DNA of 64,000 nt, taken from NCBI RefSeq assembly GCF_004127445.1, contig NZ_QEXM01000050.1, forward strand, positions 124,001 to 188,000. Reading direction: 5' to 3'. The position numbers and the translations under genes are program-made. This stretch comes from Streptomyces alfalfae. GTDB taxonomy: Bacteria; Actinomycetota; Actinomycetes; Streptomycetales; Streptomycetaceae. The notes under the pieces are model-generated. The model was not told the DNA's origin and made no database searches. It saw only the letters and a list, made by a program, of their open reading frames with translations. Positions 50,205-60,953 of this stretch are shown piece by piece (position 1 is the stretch's first letter; each line of letters opens with the position of its first letter).

Positions 50205-51566
50205 ATGGACAAGCAGCAGGAATTCGTGCTCCGTACGTTGGAGGAGCGCGACATCCGGTTCGTACGCCTGTGGTTCACGGACGTCCTCGGCTTCCTGAAG
50301 TCGGTGGCCGTGGCCCCGGCGGAACTGGAGCAGGCCTTCGACGAGGGCATCGGCTTCGACGGTTCGGCGATCGAGGGCTTCGCCCGGGTGTACGAGTCGG
50401 ACATGATCGCCAAGCCGGACCCGTCGACGTTCCAGGTGCTGCCCTGGCGGGCGGAGGCCCCCGGCACCGCCCGCATGTTCTGCGACATCCTGATGCCGGA
50501 CGGTTCGCCGTCCTTCGCGGACCCGCGCTTCGTGCTGAAGCGCGCCCTGGCGAAGACCTCCGACCTCGGCTTCACCTTCTACACGCACCCCGAGATCGAG
50601 TTCTTCCTGCTCAAGGACAAGCCGCTGGACGGCTCGCGGCCCACGCCCGCCGACAACTCCGGCTACTTCGACCACACCCCGCAGAACGTCGGCATGGACT
50701 TCCGCCGCCAGGCCATCACCATGCTGGAGTCGATGGGGATCTCGGTGGAGTTCAGCCACCACGAGGGCGCCCCGGGCCAGCAGGAGATCGACCTCCGCTA
50801 CGCCGACGCGCTGTCCACGGCCGACAACATCATGACGTTCCGCCTGGTCATGAAGCAGGTCGCGCTGGAGCAAGGGGTCCAGGCGACCTTCATGCCGAAG
50901 CCGTTCTCCGAGCACCCCGGCAGCGGCATGCACACCCACCTCTCCCTCTTCGAGGGCGACCGCAACGCCTTCTACGAGTCGGGCGCCGAGTACCAGCTCT
51001 CCAAGGTCGGCCGCTCCTTCATCGCGGGCCTGCTGCGGCACGCGGCGGAGATCTCGGCGGTCACCAACCAGTGGGTGAACTCCTACAAGCGCATCTGGGG
51101 CGGCTCGGAGCGCACGGCGGGCGCGGGCGGCGAGGCCCCCTCGTACATCTGCTGGGGCCACAACAACCGCTCCGCACTGATCCGCGTGCCGATGTACAAG
51201 CCGGGCAAGACGGGCTCGGCGCGCGTCGAGGTCCGCTCGATCGACTCCGGCGCCAACCCCTACCTGACCTACGCGGTACTCCTCGCCGCCGGCCTCAAGG
51301 GCATCGAGGAGGGCTACGAACTGCCGCCGGGCGCCGACGACGACGTCTGGGCGCTCCGCGACGCCGAGCGCCGCGCGATGGGCATCGAACCGCTCCCGCA
51401 GAACCTGGGCGAGGCGATCGCGCTGATGGAGAAGTCGGAACTGGTCGCGGAGACGCTCGGCGAGCACGTCTACGACTTCTTCCTCCGCAACAAGAAGCAG
51501 GAGTGGGAGGAGTACCGCTCCGAGGTCACGGCCTTCGAACTCCGCAAGAACCTGCCGGTGCTGTAG
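50205..51566 (+). CDS. glnA2: Glutamine synthetase-like protein, GlnA2 type
   Basis: 453 aa, glutamine synthetase type I fold. Landmarks: GFDGSAIEGF near residue 47, the Glu-rich metal site EIEFFLL, GAPGQQEIDLRY, GSGMHTHLSL (ATP/metal), RVEVRSIDSGANPYLTY. It is like S. coelicolor GlnA2, a paralogue distinct from the main GlnA; a gamma-glutamylpolyamine role has been proposed there, from memory. A Tyr in the GYELPP segment (near residue 368) sits where the adenylylated Tyr lies in GlnA; whether GlnE uses it is uncertain. Confidence 0.9.
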   Translation: MDKQQEFVLRTLEERDIRFVRLWFTDVLGFLKSVAVAPAELEQAFDEGIGFDGSAIEGFARVYESDMIAKPDPSTFQVLPWRAEAPGTARMFCDILMPDGSPSFADPRFVLKRALAKTSDLGFTFYTHPEIEFFLLKDKPLDGSRPTPADNSGYFDHTPQNVGMDFRRQAITMLESMGISVEFSHHEGAPGQQEIDLRYADALSTADNIMTFRLVMKQVALEQGVQATFMPKPFSEHPGSGMHTHLSLFEGDRNAFYESGAEYQLSKVGRSFIAGLLRHAAEISAVTNQWVNSYKRIWGGSERTAGAGGEAPSYICWGHNNRSALIRVPMYKPGKTGSARVEVRSIDSGANPYLTYAVLLAAGLKGIEEGYELPPGADDDVWALRDAERRAMGIEPLPQNLGEAIALMEKSELVAETLGEHVYDFFLRNKKQEWEEYRSEVTAFELRKNLPVL

Positions 51567-51599
51567 CCGCGGGGCGGTGGGCGCCTCCCTGGCCGCGGG

Positions 51600-51809
51600 T
51601 CAGTCCAGGGAGGCGTACATGATGAAGTCGGCCCAGGCGGTGGGGGTGACCGTGAGGCGGGGGCCCCGGGCGTTCTTGGAGTCGCGGACGTGGACGGTGT
51701 CACGGGAGATGGCGACCTCGACGCAGTCACCGGGCTCGTTGCTGCTGCTGTAGCTGCTCTTGAGCCAGTCCAGCGTGGCAGCCTCTTCGGCGGATGGCTT
51801 GCCGGTCAT
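51600..51809 (-). CDS. DUF397 protein (copy 2)
   Basis: 69 aa. The DUF397 pattern: WLKSSYSSSNEPGDCVEVA, VHVRDSKNARGPRL and a short WADFI end. It is a paralogue of the next gene upstream, 12 nt away. DUF397 proteins commonly sit beside XRE regulators of the WhiJ kind in actinomycetes; their role is unclear, though a ligand or antitoxin-like partnership has been discussed for the loci. One cysteine is conserved. Confidence 0.9.
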   Translation of the reverse strand: MTGKPSAEEAATLDWLKSSYSSSNEPGDCVEVAISRDTVHVRDSKNARGPRLTVTPTAWADFIMYASLD

Positions 51810-51821
51810 GTGTCCTCCGGG

Positions 51822-52031
51822 TCAGGCCAGGGAGGCGTAGACGATGAAGTCGGCCCAGGCGGTCGGGGTGACCGTGAGCCGGGGGCCTCGGGCGCGCTTG
51901 GAGTCGCGGACATGGACGGTGCCGGGGGTGGCGGCGATCTCGACGCAGTCGTCACCTTCGCTGCTGCTGCTGTAGCTGCTCTTGAACCAGTCCAGCTCGG
52001 CAGCGTCCCCGACGGAGGGCTTACGGATCAT
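51822..52031 (-). CDS. DUF397 protein (copy 1)
   Basis: 69 aa and closely similar to the copy downstream: WFKSSYSSSSEGDDCVEIA and VHVRDSKRARGPRL, then the same ending TAWADFI. The ATG overlaps the stop of the XRE gene by 4 nt (52028-52031), so it is translated with it. The two copies arose by tandem duplication. Confidence 0.9.
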   Translation of the reverse strand: MIRKPSVGDAAELDWFKSSYSSSSEGDDCVEIAATPGTVHVRDSKRARGPRLTVTPTAWADFIVYASLA

Positions 52032-52900
52032 GTCTCTCCCAGCGCTCGCTCGATGAAGGCCAGCGACTCCCCTGGCGTAAGAGCCTGTGCCCGGATGATT
52101 CCATACCGCAGCTCCAGGATGCGCAGCTGCCGGAGATCGGAGACAGGGCGGCCGTTGAACGCCCCATCGGAGCGTCCCACCGCCGTGCCGTCTCCGAACT
52201 TCAGCATTTCGATCAAGCCGCTCATTCCGGGATGCCCACTGTGCATGGTCGGCATCACCTGAAGCTCGACGTTATGCAACCGCCCGACTTCCAGTAGGCG
52301 TTCAAGCTGTCGGCGGAGCACCATTCTCCCGCCGATCGGTCGCCGCAGCGTCACCTCTTCCTGAATGAAACTGAGGTCAGGAGCCGGTGATCGCTCGAAG
52401 ACCGACCGGCGGGCCATGCGCGCGGCGACCATTCGCTCAAGTTCACCCTGTAAGTACGCGGGCCGCCGTACACCGAGCAGCGCCCGCATGTACTCCTCCG
52501 TCTGAAGCAGCCCGTGCAGGTTGTGGTTGCTGTACAGCAGGAGCTCGACCGCCCGCTCCTCCAGCTTCGCCAACTCCCGTACCTTCTTGGGGTACCGGGC
52601 CTTGGCCATCTCCTCGCGCATCGCGGAGATGAAGCCCCGCGCTCCCAGTGCCTCGTCCGCCTTGTCCAGGTACTCCGGACGAGGAATCCGCGCCCCGCGC
52701 TCCACCTTGCGGACGAGGTCCTCGCCGTACCCGATCGCGTCGGCGAACTCGACCACACTCAACCCGGCAGCCTCACGCCACCGCTTCTGCTGACGCCCGA
52801 GCGCCTCGACCACCGAGGCGATCTCGTCCTCCGGATCGACGTCCCAGCCGGGTTCGTCCACCGTGTCCACGGGTTCCATGCTGCCGCTGTCCGCGTTCAT
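52028..52900 (-). CDS. XRE family regulator with DUF5753 domain (WhiJ-like)
   Basis: 290 aa. HTH region RWREAAGLSVVEFADAIGYGEDLVRKVERG (in spaced form, residues about 40-70), then a DUF5753 sensor part (NHNLHGLLQTEEYMRALL, FIQEEVTLRRPIGG, ELRYGIIRAQALTP). This is the WhiJ-like family of Streptomyces, which with DUF397 neighbours affects development or antibiotic production in some loci. The start at 52900 is followed by a Met-rich, acidic tail. Confidence 0.92.
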   Translation of the reverse strand: MNADSGSMEPVDTVDEPGWDVDPEDEIASVVEALGRQQKRWREAAGLSVVEFADAIGYGEDLVRKVERGARIPRPEYLDKADEALGARGFISAMREEMAKARYPKKVRELAKLEERAVELLLYSNHNLHGLLQTEEYMRALLGVRRPAYLQGELERMVAARMARRSVFERSPAPDLSFIQEEVTLRRPIGGRMVLRRQLERLLEVGRLHNVELQVMPTMHSGHPGMSGLIEMLKFGDGTAVGRSDGAFNGRPVSDLRQLRILELRYGIIRAQALTPGESLAFIERALGET

Positions 52901-53120
52901 GCGCGCCCACCTCCGACGTACCGCGCCGTGCCTGTCCAACGCGCACCCGTACCCCGCCGTCACGCGGGACAGCCGGGACAAGTCGGTACAACGGGCGGAC
53001 CGTTGTGGGCAGCGCCCCGGAGGCCGGAGCGCTCCATGGCCGGGGAGCCGAGGGGCCCGATCGACGACCACTGTCCGGCCCCGGTCAGCCACGGAGCGTG
53101 ACTTCCTTGCGGTCAGGCCC

Positions 53121-53558
53121 TCACCCCTGCCGCACGATCGCGTCCCGCAGTGGCGTCTTCGCGCGGACCGTGTACTCCTGGATCGCCCAGCCGTTGCCGT
53201 CCGGGTCCTTGAAGTACATGAACGTGCCGCCGTCCTCCGGGGAGTGCTGGATCGGCTCCGAGATGTCGAGGCCGCGCGAGGTCAGCTCGGCGTGGGCGGC
53301 CTTGGCGTCGGCGACGCAGAGCTGGAGGCCCTGGTAGGAGCCGGCGGGCGGCTTCGGGCCGCTCATTGTGTCCCAGAGGCTGTCGGCGGCCAGCGCGATG
53401 GAGCAGCCCGACCCCGGCGGGGTGAGCTGGACGATGCGCATGCCGGGCATGACCTCCGCGTCGATGTCGACGTGGAAGCCCAGCTTGTCGCGGTAGAACT
53501 CCATGGACCGGTCGAGGTCGCTCACCGGCAGCGGGATCACTTCGAGTGTGTATTCCAT
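53121..53558 (-). CDS. VOC (glyoxalase/bleomycin resistance) family protein
   Basis: 145 aa. Two beta-alpha-beta-beta-beta modules: IPLPVSDLDRSMEFYRDKLGF near residues 8-28 and LQLCVADAKAAHAEL in the second, ending FMYFKDPDGNGWAIQEY. A metal-binding Glu or His set cannot be assigned fully (Glu in GNGWAIQEY is a candidate). The start ATG at 53558 is the first good start. Activity unknown; members include isomerases, dioxygenases and antibiotic-binding proteins. Confidence 0.9.
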   Translation of the reverse strand: MEYTLEVIPLPVSDLDRSMEFYRDKLGFHVDIDAEVMPGMRIVQLTPPGSGCSIALAADSLWDTMSGPKPPAGSYQGLQLCVADAKAAHAELTSRGLDISEPIQHSPEDGGTFMYFKDPDGNGWAIQEYTVRAKTPLRDAIVRQG

Positions 53559-53867
53559 GGAGCGGAGTACACCAGGCGGTCGGCGGCCTGTCAGCGACCG
53601 CGTCCACGGCGATTTCGGCGCGTCGAAGCGGAGCAGAACCCTCCCCGCGCCGGGGGCGGAGCCACCCTCCCGCGCCAGGCCGGACCCCCCCGGCGGCCGG
53701 GGGAACCCGCCCTCCCGCGTCAGGCCGGAGCCGGGTACAGGCTCCTTCCACACCGCGGCGCGAACGGAACACTCCCACGCCGGAGGCGACCCCGTGCCCG
53801 CCACCCGGGCGGAACCCGGTGGTGAGGCCGTAGGCTCGGGGGCGGAGTGATCGAACGGAGGCTCGGC
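53559..53867. other. VOC/glnE spacer with short repeat
   Basis: 309 nt without a gene. CCCTCCCGCGYCAGGCCGGA occurs twice (53667-53686 and 53710-53729), and weaker relatives lie at about 53640 and 53770. The promoters of both divergent genes should lie here. No strong hairpin was found. Confidence 0.5.
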
Positions 53868-56800
53868 ATGGCGTTGCCGCGGGAAGGGGAGGGCGCGAAG
53901 CGCCCGTTGCAAGGGGGGTGGCGGGAGACCGGCGGCCGCCGGAGCAGCACGTTCACACGGCTGCTGCGGCACGGCTTCACCGACCCGTCCGCGGCGGAGC
54001 GGTTCCTCGACGCGCCCGGCCTCGGCGGCGTCCGCTCGGACCCGCTGCTCCTGGACGCCCTGGGCGCCACCGCCGACCCCGACCTGGCCCTGTTCGGCCT
54101 CGTACGGCTCGTGGAGGCGCAGGGGGACGAACAGGGCAGGCGGGAACTGCTCGACACCCTCGTCACCGCCAAGCCGCTGCGCGACCGCCTGCTCGGCGTG
54201 CTCGGCGCCTCCGAGGCCCTCGCCGACCACCTGGCGCGTCACCCCCGCGACTGGCGGGCCCTCGCCGTCTACGAGTCCACCGACCTCCATCCGGGGGTGG
54301 CGGACTTCGAGCGCGGCCTCGCCGACGCCACCGACCCGGAGTCGCTGCGCGTCGCCTACCGGCGCTGCCTCCTCGCCATCGCCGCCCGCGACGTCTGCGG
54401 CACCACGGACGTCGCCGAGGCCGCGGCCGAGCTCGCCGACCTGGCCACGGCGACCCTGCGCGCGGCGCTCGCCCTGGCCTGCGCGGCGGCCCCCGAGGAC
54501 GCCGCGCGGTGCCGGCTCGCGGTCATCGCGATGGGCAAGTGCGGAGGCCACGAGCTCAACTACGTCTCCGACGTCGACGTCATCTTCGTCGCCGAGGCGG
54601 CCGGCGACACCGACGAGGGCGAGGCCCTGCGCGCCGCGACCCGCCTGGCCTCGCACATGATGCGGATCTGCTCCGAGACCAACGTCGAGGGCACCATCTG
54701 GCCCGTCGACGCGAACCTCCGCCCCGAGGGCAGGAACGGCCCCCTGGTGCGGACCCTCAGCAGCCACCTCGCGTACTACCAGCGCTGGGCGAAGACCTGG
54801 GAGTTCCAGGCGCTGCTCAAGGCGCGGCCCGTCGCGGGCGACCCGGCGCTCGGCGAGGAGTACGTGGCGACGCTCGCCCCGCTGGTCTGGCAGGCCGCCG
54901 AGCGCGAGAACTTCGTGGCCGACGTGCAGAAGATGCGCCGCAGGGTCGTCGAGAACATCCCCGCGGGCGAGGTCGAGCGGGAGCTGAAGCTCGGCCCAGG
55001 CGGGCTGCGGGACGTCGAGTTCGCCGTGCAGATGCTCCAGCTGGTGCACGGCCGCGGCGACGCCTCGATCCGCAGCGGTTCGACGCTGGAGGCGCTGAAG
55101 GCGCTCGGGGCGGGCGGATACGTGGGGCGGGTGGACGCGGCGCAGCTCGACGACGCGTACCGCTTCCTGCGCTCCCTTGAACACCGCATCCAGCTCTACA
55201 AGCTGCGCCGCACCCACCTGGTGCCCGAGGACGACGCCGACCTGCGGCGCATCGGCCGCTCACTGGGCATGCGCACGGAACCGATCACCGAGCTGCACCG
55301 CGCGTGGCGCAGGCACACCTCCGTGGTGCGCCGCCTGCACGAGAAGCTGTTCTACCGCCCACTCCTCGACGCCGTCGCCCAGCTCGCCCCCGGCGAGACC
55401 AGGCTGAGCACGGAGGCGGCCCGCGAGCGCCTGGTCGCCCTCGGTTACGCGGACCCCAGCGGGGCCCTGCGCCACCTGGAGGCGCTCGCCTCCGGCGTCT
55501 CCCGCAAGGCCGCCATCCAGCGCACCCTGCTGCCGGTCCTGCTCGGCTGGTTCGCGGACTCCGCCGACCCGGACGCGGGCCTGCTGAACTTCCGCAAGGT
55601 CTCCGACGCCCTCGGCAAGACCCCGTGGTACCTCCGGCTGCTCAGGGACGAGGGGGCCGCGGCCGAGAACCTCGCCCGCGTCCTGTCCGCCGGCCGCCTC
55701 GCCCCCGACCTGCTCCTGCGCGCCCCCGAGGCGGTCGCGCTGCTCGGCGACCGGCGCGGCCTGGAACCGCGCGGCCGCGCCGCCCTCGAACAGGAGATCC
55801 TGGCCGCCGTGCGCCGCGCCGACGGCGCCGAGCAGGCGGTCGCCGCCGCGCGCGGGGCCCGCAGGCGCGAGCTGTTCCGCACCGCAGCCGGCGACCTCAT
55901 CGGGTCGTACGGCACGGAGGACAGGCCCGCCGAGGAGGACACGGGCACGCTGGTCGACCTCGTGGGGGACGCCATCTCCGACCTGACGGCGGCCACGCTC
56001 GCGGGCGCCCTGCGCGCGGTCGTCCGCGAGGGCTGGGGCGACACGCTGCCGACCCGCTTCGCCGTCATCGGCATGGGCCGCTTCGGCGGCCACGAGATGG
56101 GCTACGGCTCGGACGCGGACGTCCTCTTCGTCCACGAGCCGCGCGAGGGAGCCGACGAGCAGGAGGCCGCCAAGGCCGCCGCGAAGGTGGTCGCGGAGAT
56201 GCGCAGGCTGCTCCAGATCCCCTCCGCCGACCCCCCGCTCCTCATCGACGCGGACCTGCGCCCGGAGGGCCGCAGCGGCCCCCTGGTCCGCACGCTCAAG
56301 TCCTACGAGGCCTACTACCGCCGCTGGTCCCTCGGCTGGGAGGCGCAGGCGCTGCTGCGGGCCGAGCCGGTCGCGGGCGACGCCGATCTGGGCCGCGCCT
56401 TCATCGACCTCGCGGACCCCCTGCGCTACCCCGCGCAGGGCCTCACCGAGGACGCCGTCCGCGAGATCCGCCGCCTGAAGGCCCGCATGGAGGCCGAGCG
56501 GATGCCGCGCGGCACCGATCCGACGCTCCACGCCAAGCTGGGCCGCGGCGGCCTCTCGGACATCGAGTGGACGGTCCAGCTCCTCCAGCTGGAGCACGGC
56601 CACGAGGTCCCCGCCCTGCGCACGACCCGCACCCGCGACGCCCTCGCCGCGGCCCTCGCGGCGGACCTGATCCCGCCGCAGGACGCAGCGACCCTCGACG
56701 AGGCCTGGGTGCTCGCCTCCCGGGTCCGCAACGCGGTGATGCTGGTACGCGGCAGAGCGGGCGACACGTTCCCCTCGGACGGCCGGGAACTGGCCGCGGT

Positions 56801-56912
56801 CGCCCGCTACTTGGGCTACGACCCGGGCCACGTCGGCGACATGCTGGACGACTACCGCAGGGTGACGCGACGGGCACGCGGCGTCATGGAGGAGCGGTTC
56901 TACGGGGGGTAG
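53868..56912 (+). CDS. glnE: Glutamine synthetase adenylyltransferase/adenylyl-removase
   Basis: 1014 aa, the full two-domain form. Each half has a nucleotidyltransferase motif: N-terminal GMGKCGGHELNYVSDVDV (near residue 220) and C-terminal GMGRFGGHEMGYGSDADV (near residue 735), each followed by RxGPLVRTL and a YxxRW segment. By analogy to E. coli, the N-terminal half removes AMP from glutamine synthetase and the C-terminal half adds it. ATG at 53868 is chosen over the GTG at 53847 since GGAGG lies 7 nt upstream. Confidence 0.97.
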   Translation: MALPREGEGAKRPLQGGWRETGGRRSSTFTRLLRHGFTDPSAAERFLDAPGLGGVRSDPLLLDALGATADPDLALFGLVRLVEAQGDEQGRRELLDTLVTAKPLRDRLLGVLGASEALADHLARHPRDWRALAVYESTDLHPGVADFERGLADATDPESLRVAYRRCLLAIAARDVCGTTDVAEAAAELADLATATLRAALALACAAAPEDAARCRLAVIAMGKCGGHELNYVSDVDVIFVAEAAGDTDEGEALRAATRLASHMMRICSETNVEGTIWPVDANLRPEGRNGPLVRTLSSHLAYYQRWAKTWEFQALLKARPVAGDPALGEEYVATLAPLVWQAAERENFVADVQKMRRRVVENIPAGEVERELKLGPGGLRDVEFAVQMLQLVHGRGDASIRSGSTLEALKALGAGGYVGRVDAAQLDDAYRFLRSLEHRIQLYKLRRTHLVPEDDADLRRIGRSLGMRTEPITELHRAWRRHTSVVRRLHEKLFYRPLLDAVAQLAPGETRLSTEAARERLVALGYADPSGALRHLEALASGVSRKAAIQRTLLPVLLGWFADSADPDAGLLNFRKVSDALGKTPWYLRLLRDEGAAAENLARVLSAGRLAPDLLLRAPEAVALLGDRRGLEPRGRAALEQEILAAVRRADGAEQAVAAARGARRRELFRTAAGDLIGSYGTEDRPAEEDTGTLVDLVGDAISDLTAATLAGALRAVVREGWGDTLPTRFAVIGMGRFGGHEMGYGSDADVLFVHEPREGADEQEAAKAAAKVVAEMRRLLQIPSADPPLLIDADLRPEGRSGPLVRTLKSYEAYYRRWSLGWEAQALLRAEPVAGDADLGRAFIDLADPLRYPAQGLTEDAVREIRRLKARMEAERMPRGTDPTLHAKLGRGGLSDIEWTVQLLQLEHGHEVPALRTTRTRDALAAALAADLIPPQDAATLDEAWVLASRVRNAVMLVRGRAGDTFPSDGRELAAVARYLGYDPGHVGDMLDDYRRVTRRARGVMEERFYGG

Positions 56913-56921
56913 CGGCCCGGC

Positions 56922-57812
56922 CTAGGCCTTGACCGGCGGCCGCGGGGTCTCGGAATCCTCCCGCACCGCCACCTCGCGCGGCAGCGCGTACGGCGTCGCG
57001 CCGTACCAGAGGCGGGCCGTCGCGAAGCCGAAGGCCAGGCAGAGCATGCCGCCCACGGCGTCGAGCCAGAAGTGGTTGGCGGTGGCGACGATGACGACGA
57101 GCGTCGTCACCGGGTAGAGCAGGCCGAGGACCTTGACCCACGGCACCGAGGCCAGCGCGAAGATGGTCAGGCCGCACCACAGGGACCAGCCGATGTGCAT
57201 GGACGGCATCGCCGCGTACTGGTTCGACATGTTCTTCAGGTCACCGGAGGCCATCGAGCCCCAGGTGTGGTGGACCAGGACGGTGTCGATGAACGTGGAG
57301 CCGTTCATCAGGCGGGGCGGCGCGAGTGGGTACAGGTAGTAGCCGACCAGGGCCACCGCCGTCGTCGCGAACAGGACGAGACGCGTCGCCGCGTACCGCC
57401 CGGGATGGGCGCGGAACAGCCAGACGAGGACACCCAGCGTGACGACGAAGTGCAGCGTCGCGTAGTAGTAGTTCATGCCGACGATCAGCCATGTCACGGA
57501 GTCCACGGCGTGATTGACGCTCCGCTCCACGGCGATCCCGAGGTGCTGCTCCAGTTCCCAGAGCCAGTCCGCGTTCCGCAGCGCCTGTGACTTCTGCTCG
57601 GGCACGGCGTTGCGGATCAGGGAGTACGTCCAGTAACTCACCGCGATCAGCAGGATCTCGAACCAGAGCCGGGGGCGGCGCGGGGTCCGCAAGCGGTGGA
57701 GACGCCGTGGCTGATCCTGCCCATTGCGGTCATTTCGCTCGCCCGCGATGGGTGATGAGGTGGGGCGCTGTCGGCCCTCAAGTGTCGTCACGGTCGTCTC
57801 ACCCATAGGCAC
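56922..57812 (-). CDS. PAP2 superfamily phosphatase-like membrane protein
   Basis: 296 aa with about six membrane segments. PAP2 motif: PSMHIGWSL (catalytic His) near residue 208, and TANHFWLDAVGG for the second His/Asp pair near residue 250. It resembles inositol phosphorylceramide synthase-type members and may act on lipid phosphates. GTG at 57812 or ATG at 57806 may be the start. A hydrophilic N-terminal tail of about 45 residues precedes the membrane core. It is convergent with glnE (9-nt gap). Confidence 0.9.
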   Translation of the reverse strand: MPMGETTVTTLEGRQRPTSSPIAGERNDRNGQDQPRRLHRLRTPRRPRLWFEILLIAVSYWTYSLIRNAVPEQKSQALRNADWLWELEQHLGIAVERSVNHAVDSVTWLIVGMNYYYATLHFVVTLGVLVWLFRAHPGRYAATRLVLFATTAVALVGYYLYPLAPPRLMNGSTFIDTVLVHHTWGSMASGDLKNMSNQYAAMPSMHIGWSLWCGLTIFALASVPWVKVLGLLYPVTTLVVIVATANHFWLDAVGGMLCLAFGFATARLWYGATPYALPREVAVREDSETPRPPVKA

Positions 57813-57911
57813 AGAGTCTGCCAGATCCCCGTTCCTCGACCGATCATCCCCTGGTCGGGTTCGGCCCGCATTCTCTACGCCCCGAGGACGAGCCGGCGCC
57901 CCTGATATTCC

Positions 57912-58958
57912 CTAGGGGCGCCGGGGCGCGGAGGCGGTTGAACCGCGAACCACCAGCTCCGGCATGAAGACGAACTCGCTGTGCGGGGCGGGTGTGCCGC
58001 CGATCTCCTCCAGGAGCGTGCGCACCGCGGCCTGGCCCATGGCGGGGACCGGCTTGCGGACCGTGGTCAGGGGCGGGTCGGTGAACGCGATCAGGGGGGA
58101 GTCGTCGAAGCCGACCACCGAGACGTCGTCCGGGACCTCGAGGCCGCGCTGGCGCGCCGTCCGTATCGCGCCGAGCGCCATCATGTCGCTGGCGCAGACG
58201 ATCGCCGTGCAGCCGCGGTCCAGCAGCGCGCCGGCGGCGGCCTGACCGCCCTCCAGGGTGTACAGGGAGTGCTGCACGAGATCGCTCTCGATCTCGTCGG
58301 GGGAGAGGCCGAGGCGGTCCTGCATCGTGCGTAGGAAACCCTCGATCTTCCGCTGGACGGGCACGAACCGCTTGGGGCCGAGGGCCAGTCCGACGCGCTC
58401 GTGGCCGAGGGAGAGCAGGTGCGTGACGGCGAGGCGCATCGCCGCGCGGTCGTCCGGCGAGATGAACGGGGCCCGCACATGGGGTGAGAAGCCGTCCACG
58501 AGCACGAACGGCACACCCTGCGCGCGCAACTGTTCGTAGCGCTGCGTGTCGGCGGTGGTGTCCGCGTGCAGGCCCGAGACGAAGATGATGCCGGAGACGC
58601 CGCGGTCCACCAGCATCTCGGTCAGCTCGTCCTCGGTGGAGCCGCCCGGCGTCTGGGTGGCCAGCACCGGCGTGTACCCCTGCCGGGTCAGGGCCTGCCC
58701 GATGACCTGGGCGAGCGCGGGGAAGATCGGGTTGTCCAGCTCGGGCGTGATCAGCCCGACCAGGCCCGCGCTGCGCTGCCTGAGCCGCACCGGGCGTTCG
58801 TAGCCGAGTACGTCGAGGGCGGCGAGCACTGACTGACGGGTGGCCGCGGCGACGCCCGGCTTGCCGTTGAGCACGCGGCTTACTGTCGCTTCGCTGACCC
58901 CCGCCTGGGCTGCGATGTCGGCTAGCCGTGCGGTCACGGATTGGACTGTACCGGTCAC
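57912..58958 (-). CDS. malR: LacI family regulator, MalR-like
   Basis: 348 aa. HTH TARLADIAAQAGVSEATVSRVLNG (in spaced form, residues about 9-32) is very like S. coelicolor MalR from memory, which represses maltose uptake genes. The periplasmic-binding-like domain follows (LVGLITPELDNPIFPALA, VVGFDDSPLIAFTDPPLTTV). GTG at 58958 lies 3 nt after the GH13 stop; GTG at 58937 would give a start matching the usual MTARLAD end. Maltose transporter genes malEFG, expected beside it, are absent in this window. Confidence 0.9.
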   Translation of the reverse strand: MTGTVQSVTARLADIAAQAGVSEATVSRVLNGKPGVAAATRQSVLAALDVLGYERPVRLRQRSAGLVGLITPELDNPIFPALAQVIGQALTRQGYTPVLATQTPGGSTEDELTEMLVDRGVSGIIFVSGLHADTTADTQRYEQLRAQGVPFVLVDGFSPHVRAPFISPDDRAAMRLAVTHLLSLGHERVGLALGPKRFVPVQRKIEGFLRTMQDRLGLSPDEIESDLVQHSLYTLEGGQAAAGALLDRGCTAIVCASDMMALGAIRTARQRGLEVPDDVSVVGFDDSPLIAFTDPPLTTVRKPVPAMGQAAVRTLLEEIGGTPAPHSEFVFMPELVVRGSTASAPRRP

Positions 58959-58961
58959 GCC

Positions 58962-60632
<1,671 letters not shown>

Positions 60633-60953
60633 GGAGCCCCTCGGGAGTGCGGACGGGAGTGCGCGGAGTACGTGCCGTCGGCCGGCGGGCCGGACACCTC
60701 AGTGAACGCCCGGCGGAACACGAAGGTCACGAGAGCCTTCCGGCGCGGGCGGGCGCGCACGGCACGGCTCGCGGCGGGCAAGAGGAGAGGGGTGGAGATT
60801 TTACCGCCAAGGTCGGCGGCTTCGGGCGGAGTTCGGGGATCTTCACCGTTCCCGGTCGGACCAGGGCAGTCTTCCCCCGGAGCCGCCACGGCCGCGCTAA
60901 CTTGGTCGGGCAGGCTCACCGGGAGTCTGCCCTGACCTGCCCCAAGGGGCCTT
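60633..60953. other. GH13/RsbU-like divergent spacer
   Basis: 321 nt without a gene. An A/T-richer patch GAGATTTTACC at about 60793-60803 is the only obvious promoter-like element. GGGCAG/CTGCCC (60908-60913/60927-60932) and GCCCC-AA-GGGGC (60939-60950) are hairpins before the start of the phosphatase gene. No MalR-type operator was recognised. Confidence 0.5.
60939..60950 (+). promoter_or_regulatory. Hairpin containing the Shine-Dalgarno sequence
   Basis: GCCCC-AA-GGGGC folds with a 2-nt loop and contains AAGGGG, the likely ribosome-binding sequence of the gene at 60954 (GTG start 3 nt after the stem). A two-nucleotide loop is tight, so a partial opening is likely. It may limit translation. 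Confidence 0.45.

Noticed and set aside
50205..51566. Calling this the main glutamine synthetase GlnA
   Set aside because: Gene length and motif variants fit the GlnA2 paralogue; the main GlnA carries a more canonical adenylylation segment.
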